Assembly (NCBI GenBank): GCA_001791615.1
Contig: MGEY01000062.1
Coordinates: forward strand, 168 to 10,276
From: Candidatus Uhrbacteria bacterium RIFOXYA2_FULL_40_9
GTDB lineage: Bacteria > Patescibacteriota > Patescibacteriia > UBA9934 > GWF2-40-263
Direction: 5' to 3'
DNA length: 10,109 nucleotides
Both the position numbers and the translations under genes were made by a program. Of the stretch, positions 6,717 to 10,109 are shown piece after piece (position 1 is the first letter of the stretch; each line of letters starts with the position of its first letter). The notes under the pieces were generated by a model, which worked only from the letters and a program-made list of their open reading frames with translations, was not told where the DNA came from and made no database searches.

Positions 6717-8213
6717 ATGCGACCAGGATTACGTCACAGTCTTGAAACCTACGGAAAAATCATCAAACGACAGGATGAATCTGAAACAAATGAAGCTCCA
6801 GTTCAACCAGAGCAAAAAACAGAAAGCCCTGATGAGGAACTTGTAAAATTACAACATACAGCAGAATTCCACATGGAAGAACGAGCAAAGGCTATTCAAG
6901 GAAAACCTGAGGCACAAAAAACAGTTTTTGCTTTTCAGCAAGAAAAACAAAAAATCATGCGTGAACTCCATGCAACTCTTCAAACGATAGACCATCCAGA
7001 AACTGCAGCATTTCATCGAACAGAGGGATCTCGTCTTGTTATTTATGATCAAGAACGAAAAGTTTATTTGGTGGGAGAGGAAGGAAAAACCCTGCAAGAA
7101 ACAACCCTCGGGGCGATTATCACAGATTTAGATTGGGGGTTGCGTTATGATTTGGATCCAGAAACTGTTCCACGATGTACCCGAAAACAATTTGCCATCG
7201 ACGCAGCAAAACACCACCTCATGAATCTTCTTGATCGACAAATCATTCAAGATGAAATGTCACGCAAAGGAGAAAAGCACGGAGGGGTTGGGACACTTAC
7301 TCCTCTTGAAGAACGTGATCTTAGTCATGAACTTTCTGCGGTTGGTTGGCTGGCAGAACTCATGGCACATAATTTTCTCAAAAAATTGTCCCTTGATGGA
7401 GATATTCCTATTCGTGTTTCAAAAGCTGATTGCTATGATGATGTGGCTAATAAAATTGACTTTTATATTGATCGTGTCGATCATCGTCGTGGAGCACAAG
7501 TCGATGAGGAAAAAGAAGAAGAAAAAGCTCACTTTGGCATTCAGTTTACTTTGCAAAAATCTGTCGGAAAAAAACGTGAACAACTTGCAAAAATCAGAAA
7601 ACGAATTCAAAAAGATCGTATTGCTGATGATATTGTCTTGGTAAAAGTTCCTGTGAGCCTTCATGTTTCTGCAGCAATGCGTCTTTGGGAAGAACGGGGA
7701 AAACCTTCAGGAGGTCCGGAACAATTTTGGCCACGCGAGGTAAAAGAAAAAATGTTCAGAGGACTATTACAACAAATGTTTTCAGTGGAAGAAATTGATA
7801 AACTCTGGGAGGCAATAGCAAACCAACCTTCCCTTCAGGAAAATACTCATGATCAAGACGATCTTAAACAACACTTAGAAAACATCGTGCAAGAAAGAAA
7901 AAAGACAGAAACAAACATGGAAAAAGAAAGTGATGAAATTGGATCTCTTCTTAACAAAGAAGGTCCACTTTCAAAACAAGAACGTATTCAACTTGGAGAA
8001 GAACTTCTTGCAGAATGGAAACAAGAACTGAAACAACAATTTCCAAATTTTCAAAATGGAAAAGAGTGGGTAATGACAGTGGTCGCCTCTATTATCAACA
8101 GCCCTGAAATAAAAGGACTTAGCAAAGAAGCAAAACGACAAGCGATTAAAGAAACTGTTCTTCGCTCTATTCGTCGCAGAGTAGAAAAACAAAAACGGAA
8201 AGCAGGCTTATAA
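6717..8213 (+). CDS. Hypothetical charged cytoplasmic protein, possible nuclease-like core
   Basis: I do not recognise this protein. It is 498 residues from ATG 6717; an in-frame ATG at 6681 gives 510, but it lies inside the predicted promoter. There is no signal peptide or membrane segment. The N-terminal third is polar and helical (Glu/Lys/Gln-rich). The centre holds ADCYDDVANKIDFYID (residues 237-252), then an acidic loop with an EEKEEEK run, then HFGIQFTLQKS (272-282) and a basic stretch, GKKREQLAKIRKRIQKDR. An Asp in a strand followed about 30 residues later by a hydrophobic strand ending Ile-Gln is reminiscent of the PD-(D/E)XK nuclease fold with Gln in the second acidic position. This is only a hint. 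The C-terminal part is again helical and ends with a very basic tail, SIRRRVEKQKRKAGL, suggesting nucleic-acid contact. It is monocistronic, divergent from the Nudix-dnaE unit and closed by a strong terminator. No Shine-Dalgarno sequence is seen. Confidence 0.8.
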   Translation: MRPGLRHSLETYGKIIKRQDESETNEAPVQPEQKTESPDEELVKLQHTAEFHMEERAKAIQGKPEAQKTVFAFQQEKQKIMRELHATLQTIDHPETAAFHRTEGSRLVIYDQERKVYLVGEEGKTLQETTLGAIITDLDWGLRYDLDPETVPRCTRKQFAIDAAKHHLMNLLDRQIIQDEMSRKGEKHGGVGTLTPLEERDLSHELSAVGWLAELMAHNFLKKLSLDGDIPIRVSKADCYDDVANKIDFYIDRVDHRRGAQVDEEKEEEKAHFGIQFTLQKSVGKKREQLAKIRKRIQKDRIADDIVLVKVPVSLHVSAAMRLWEERGKPSGGPEQFWPREVKEKMFRGLLQQMFSVEEIDKLWEAIANQPSLQENTHDQDDLKQHLENIVQERKKTETNMEKESDEIGSLLNKEGPLSKQERIQLGEELLAEWKQELKQQFPNFQNGKEWVMTVVASIINSPEIKGLSKEAKRQAIKETVLRSIRRRVEKQKRKAGL

Positions 8214-8221
8214 AATCAACT

Positions 8222-8250
8222 AAAAACACCCCTACAAATGGGGTGTTTTT
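8222..8250. terminator. Strong bidirectional Rho-independent terminator
   Basis: AAAAACACCCC and GGGGTGTTTTT form a perfect 11-bp stem around a 7-nt loop (TACAAAT). T runs are present on the 3' side of both strands. It sits between the convergent stops of the unknown plus-strand gene (8213) and the small membrane protein (8255), so it can end transcription from both sides. Confidence 0.93.
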
Positions 8251-8254
8251 AACA

Positions 8255-8620
8255 TTATGCTCCTTCTTCCTCAGCTTCTGCTTCTTTTCGCTTTTTCTTT
8301 CGACTTACTTGTTTCTTTTCTTCTTTCTGCTCTTCTCGTGACTCCTTGCGTTTATCCATAGCATACTCAACAACTTTTGAAATACCGGCCACGAGTAAAC
8401 TGATATTTGATGTGGCGTGTTCAAACTTTCCACGGATAAAAGAAATGGCTTCTTCGATCTTCATGAGTTTTTCTCGTGTTTCTGTAATCGCCACGTTTAC
8501 ATTGCGGAAAATATTTGCCACTTGCCAAATGAGCCAAAAGAGTGCGGCTGTAAACCAAAGCACACAAAAAGCAAGAACAATGTAAAGGATATCTAAGGGA
8601 CTAAACATAACCTCCTTCAT
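8255..8620 (-). CDS. Small single-pass membrane protein with charged coiled tail
   Basis: The function is unknown. This is a protein of 121 residues with one long hydrophobic helix near the N-terminus (about 8-34, DILYIVLAFCVLWFTAALFW and following). An amphipathic helical stretch (about 38-90) comes next and contains VNVAITETREKLMKIEEAIS. The C-terminal tail is rich in Lys, Arg and Glu and ends EEEGA. The layout recalls DUF948/YtxH-like small membrane proteins, but that is only a resemblance. The gene begins 9 nt after the pheT stop, so the two are probably co-transcribed. The start is uncertain: ATG 8620 has no ribosome-binding site, while ATG 8608 (residue 5) has a perfect AAGGAGG at 8617-8611 but only 2 nt away, closer than usual. 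Residue 5 would give an N-terminus of MFSPLDIL. Confidence 0.78.
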   Translation of the reverse strand: MKEVMFSPLDILYIVLAFCVLWFTAALFWLIWQVANIFRNVNVAITETREKLMKIEEAISFIRGKFEHATSNISLLVAGISKVVEYAMDKRKESREEQKEEKKQVSRKKKRKEAEAEEEGA

Positions 8621-8629
8621 TAATGATGA

Positions 8630-10109
8630 TTATGATCTCATTGTAGCATGAAAATCTTTTGCAAGCATCTCCCGAATCTTTTTCATTTCTTGATCAACCT
8701 CTTCTGAAGCAAGTGTACGATCTTTCGCACAAAAGGAAAAATGTAAAGCTAAAGATTTTTCTCCTTCCTCTACTCCTTTTCCACAATAGACATCAAAAAA
8801 ATCAGAACAAATCAACAGAGGAGAAATTTTTGTAAGAGATTCTTGTACTCGCTGACATTCAACACGTGCATCCACCACGAAAGCAAGATCTCGCTCAACA
8901 GAAGGATAAGCAGTAATCGGCTCATACTTCACTGGTTGTGTAGGTAAAGAAGCAAGGAAATCTAAATTGATTTCAAACACACTTACTCGCTGATCTATTC
9001 CAAGATGTTTAGATTTTTCCGGATCAACCTCTGCGACAACTCCTACTCTCTGTCCATTAATCACCATTTCTGCCTGACGCACAGGATGTTGCCAAGATAA
9101 AACTTTTTCTGCTGGACGAAGTTCCATAGAAAATCCAATGGCTTTGGCAAACGATTCAACCATAGCTTTTGCTTGCCAAAAAGGATCTACATCCCCCTTG
9201 CGCGCATAGGCTCCACACAAAAAATGTGGTTGATAGACGAGTTTTTCTGAACCAACCCCAGAAACCGCTCCTTCTCTTTCTTTTTGAAAGACTCGCTCTG
9301 CCTGAAAAATCCGCACTTCATCAAACAAATGTTGATTCTGTGTAACTGTTTCGAGAAGATTTGGAATAAGTGAACGCACTAAATACGGACGATCGCTTGC
9401 GAGAGGGTTTTCTAGTTTGAGAGAGTCCTCAAGAGATTCTCCAAGCGCTTCAATAGTTTCTGGACGCGCAAATGCATATTGATAGACTTCTGATGCTCCT
9501 GCATGAAAAGAGAAAACTTCGCGTGCTTTTTGTATGAGAAGACGTACAGGATCTTGCACAGGAGGTGTCATACAAAAATGTGGAAGTGTCGAAAGAATAC
9601 CATCATATCCAGAAATACGCGCCACCTCCTCTATGACATCTTCAACGATTTGGATATCTTTTGTTGCGCGCCAACTTGGGACAACAACAGTAAACTCTTC
9701 TTTTTTTTCTTTCACAACAAACCCAAGTCGCTCCAAAATATCTTGAATCTCTTTTGTTTCCAAAGAAGATCCAAGCCGATCATTCACAAACTGAGTTGAA
9801 AAAGTAAGCTCAGGCAAGGAAGAAAATTTCTTTGCTTTTTCTTCAACTGTGGAACAAACTCGCGCTCCAGGACACAGTTCTTGTGTAAGTTCAACAGCTC
9901 GACGCAGGGCATTTTCACACAAAACCGGATCAAGAGATTTTTCAAAACGTGCTGAAGATTCAGAACGCAAAGCAAGTTTTTGAGAAGTTTTACGAATGGA
10001 AACCGCATCAAAATTTGCGGCTTCAAAAATAATACGTGTCGTTTTTTCTTGTACTCCACTTCCTTCTCCTCCCATCACCCCCGCAATTGCCAGAGGATTC
10101 TTTCCATCA
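8630..10109 (-). CDS. pheT: Phenylalanyl-tRNA synthetase beta subunit, C-terminal part
   Basis: This is the beta subunit of the PheRS tetramer, which charges tRNA-Phe and edits mischarged tyrosine. The gene enters from the right edge, and 492 residues are present of a usual total near 800. The fragment begins inside the B3/B4 editing domain. DGKNPLAIAGVMGGEGSGV and then IIFEAANFD carry an Ala-Gly pair and a Glu whose 20-residue spacing equals Ala314, Gly315 and Glu334 of the T. thermophilus editing site. RKTSQKLALRSESSARFEKS is the classic conserved stretch after it. The B5 domain (FVNDRLGSSL to VVVPSWRATKDI) and the catalytic-like B6/B7 core (EDVIEEVARISGYD onward) follow. The C-terminal anticodon-binding FDX-ACB domain begins near ITAYPSVERDLAFVV. 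A GTG or ATG at about 10075-10078 is internal, since the conserved reading frame continues upstream of it. The gene leads a probable operon with the small membrane protein. Confidence 0.97.
   Translation of the reverse strand, partial: DGKNPLAIAGVMGGEGSGVQEKTTRIIFEAANFDAVSIRKTSQKLALRSESSARFEKSLDPVLCENALRRAVELTQELCPGARVCSTVEEKAKKFSSLPELTFSTQFVNDRLGSSLETKEIQDILERLGFVVKEKKEEFTVVVPSWRATKDIQIVEDVIEEVARISGYDGILSTLPHFCMTPPVQDPVRLLIQKAREVFSFHAGASEVYQYAFARPETIEALGESLEDSLKLENPLASDRPYLVRSLIPNLLETVTQNQHLFDEVRIFQAERVFQKEREGAVSGVGSEKLVYQPHFLCGAYARKGDVDPFWQAKAMVESFAKAIGFSMELRPAEKVLSWQHPVRQAEMVINGQRVGVVAEVDPEKSKHLGIDQRVSVFEINLDFLASLPTQPVKYEPITAYPSVERDLAFVVDARVECQRVQESLTKISPLLICSDFFDVYCGKGVEEGEKSLALHFSFCAKDRTLASEEVDQEMKKIREMLAKDFHATMRS

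Noticed and set aside
7231..7644. Open frame of 137 codons overlapping the unknown plus-strand gene in another frame.
   Set aside because: Its composition is erratic, it has no promoter or ribosome-binding site, and the longer frame over the same bases has a consistent charged, helical protein pattern.
10073..10078. GTG/ATG as a possible start of a 482-residue protein.
   Set aside because: The reading frame continues upstream with DGKNPLAIAG, a conserved part of the PheT editing domain, so this is an internal position of a gene cut by the window edge.
1..10109. Recoding of UGA or other alternative genetic code, as in some CPR groups.
   Set aside because: dnaE, pheT and the other genes read through full length with the standard code and end at TAA or TAG at the expected positions where checked.

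Overview
The window is AT-rich and compact, and its gene content points to a member of the Candidate Phyla Radiation (Patescibacteria, probably a Parcubacteria-type lineage). Three features support this: a ThrS that starts directly at its editing domain with no TGS domain, a lysine-rich single-pass membrane protein with a baseplate-J-like outer domain, and a short membrane protein tucked behind pheT. The placement is inferred from gene style, since there is no rRNA or other marker here. The standard bacterial code fits all genes. I see no mobile element, CRISPR array, tRNA or rRNA.

Layout, left to right. Positions 1-144 hold the first 48 codons of thrS on the minus strand. Its leader (about 165-393) is a complete T-box riboswitch: Stem I with a kink-turn and a Thr ACC specifier, two further hairpins, a T-box antiterminator and a competing terminator, with its own promoter at 400-428. 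Positions 478-1791 (minus) encode the membrane-anchored baseplate-J-like protein, bounded by a terminator and an extended -10 promoter. Positions 1898-5392 (minus) are dnaE, the replicative DNA polymerase III alpha subunit. Its polymerase site is intact, but its PHP domain has lost most of its metal ligands. Only 27 nt upstream of dnaE lies 5420-6577 (minus), a fusion of a nucleoside 2-deoxyribosyltransferase-like domain with a Nudix hydrolase domain, so the two probably form one transcript.

A divergent promoter pair (about 6621-6690) separates this transcript from the only plus-strand gene, 6717-8213. That gene encodes a charged protein of unknown function with a faint nuclease-fold-like signature. 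A strong bidirectional terminator (8222-8250) closes it against the minus-strand pair pheT (8630 to the window end, partial) and a small membrane protein (8255-8620).

Functionally the window combines tRNA charging (thrS, pheT), replication (dnaE), probable nucleotide metabolism or clean-up (the Nudix fusion) and envelope-associated unknowns. The most notable items are the T-box on thrS in a CPR-like genome, the fusion enzyme next to dnaE, the degenerate PHP domain, and the unknown plus-strand protein.
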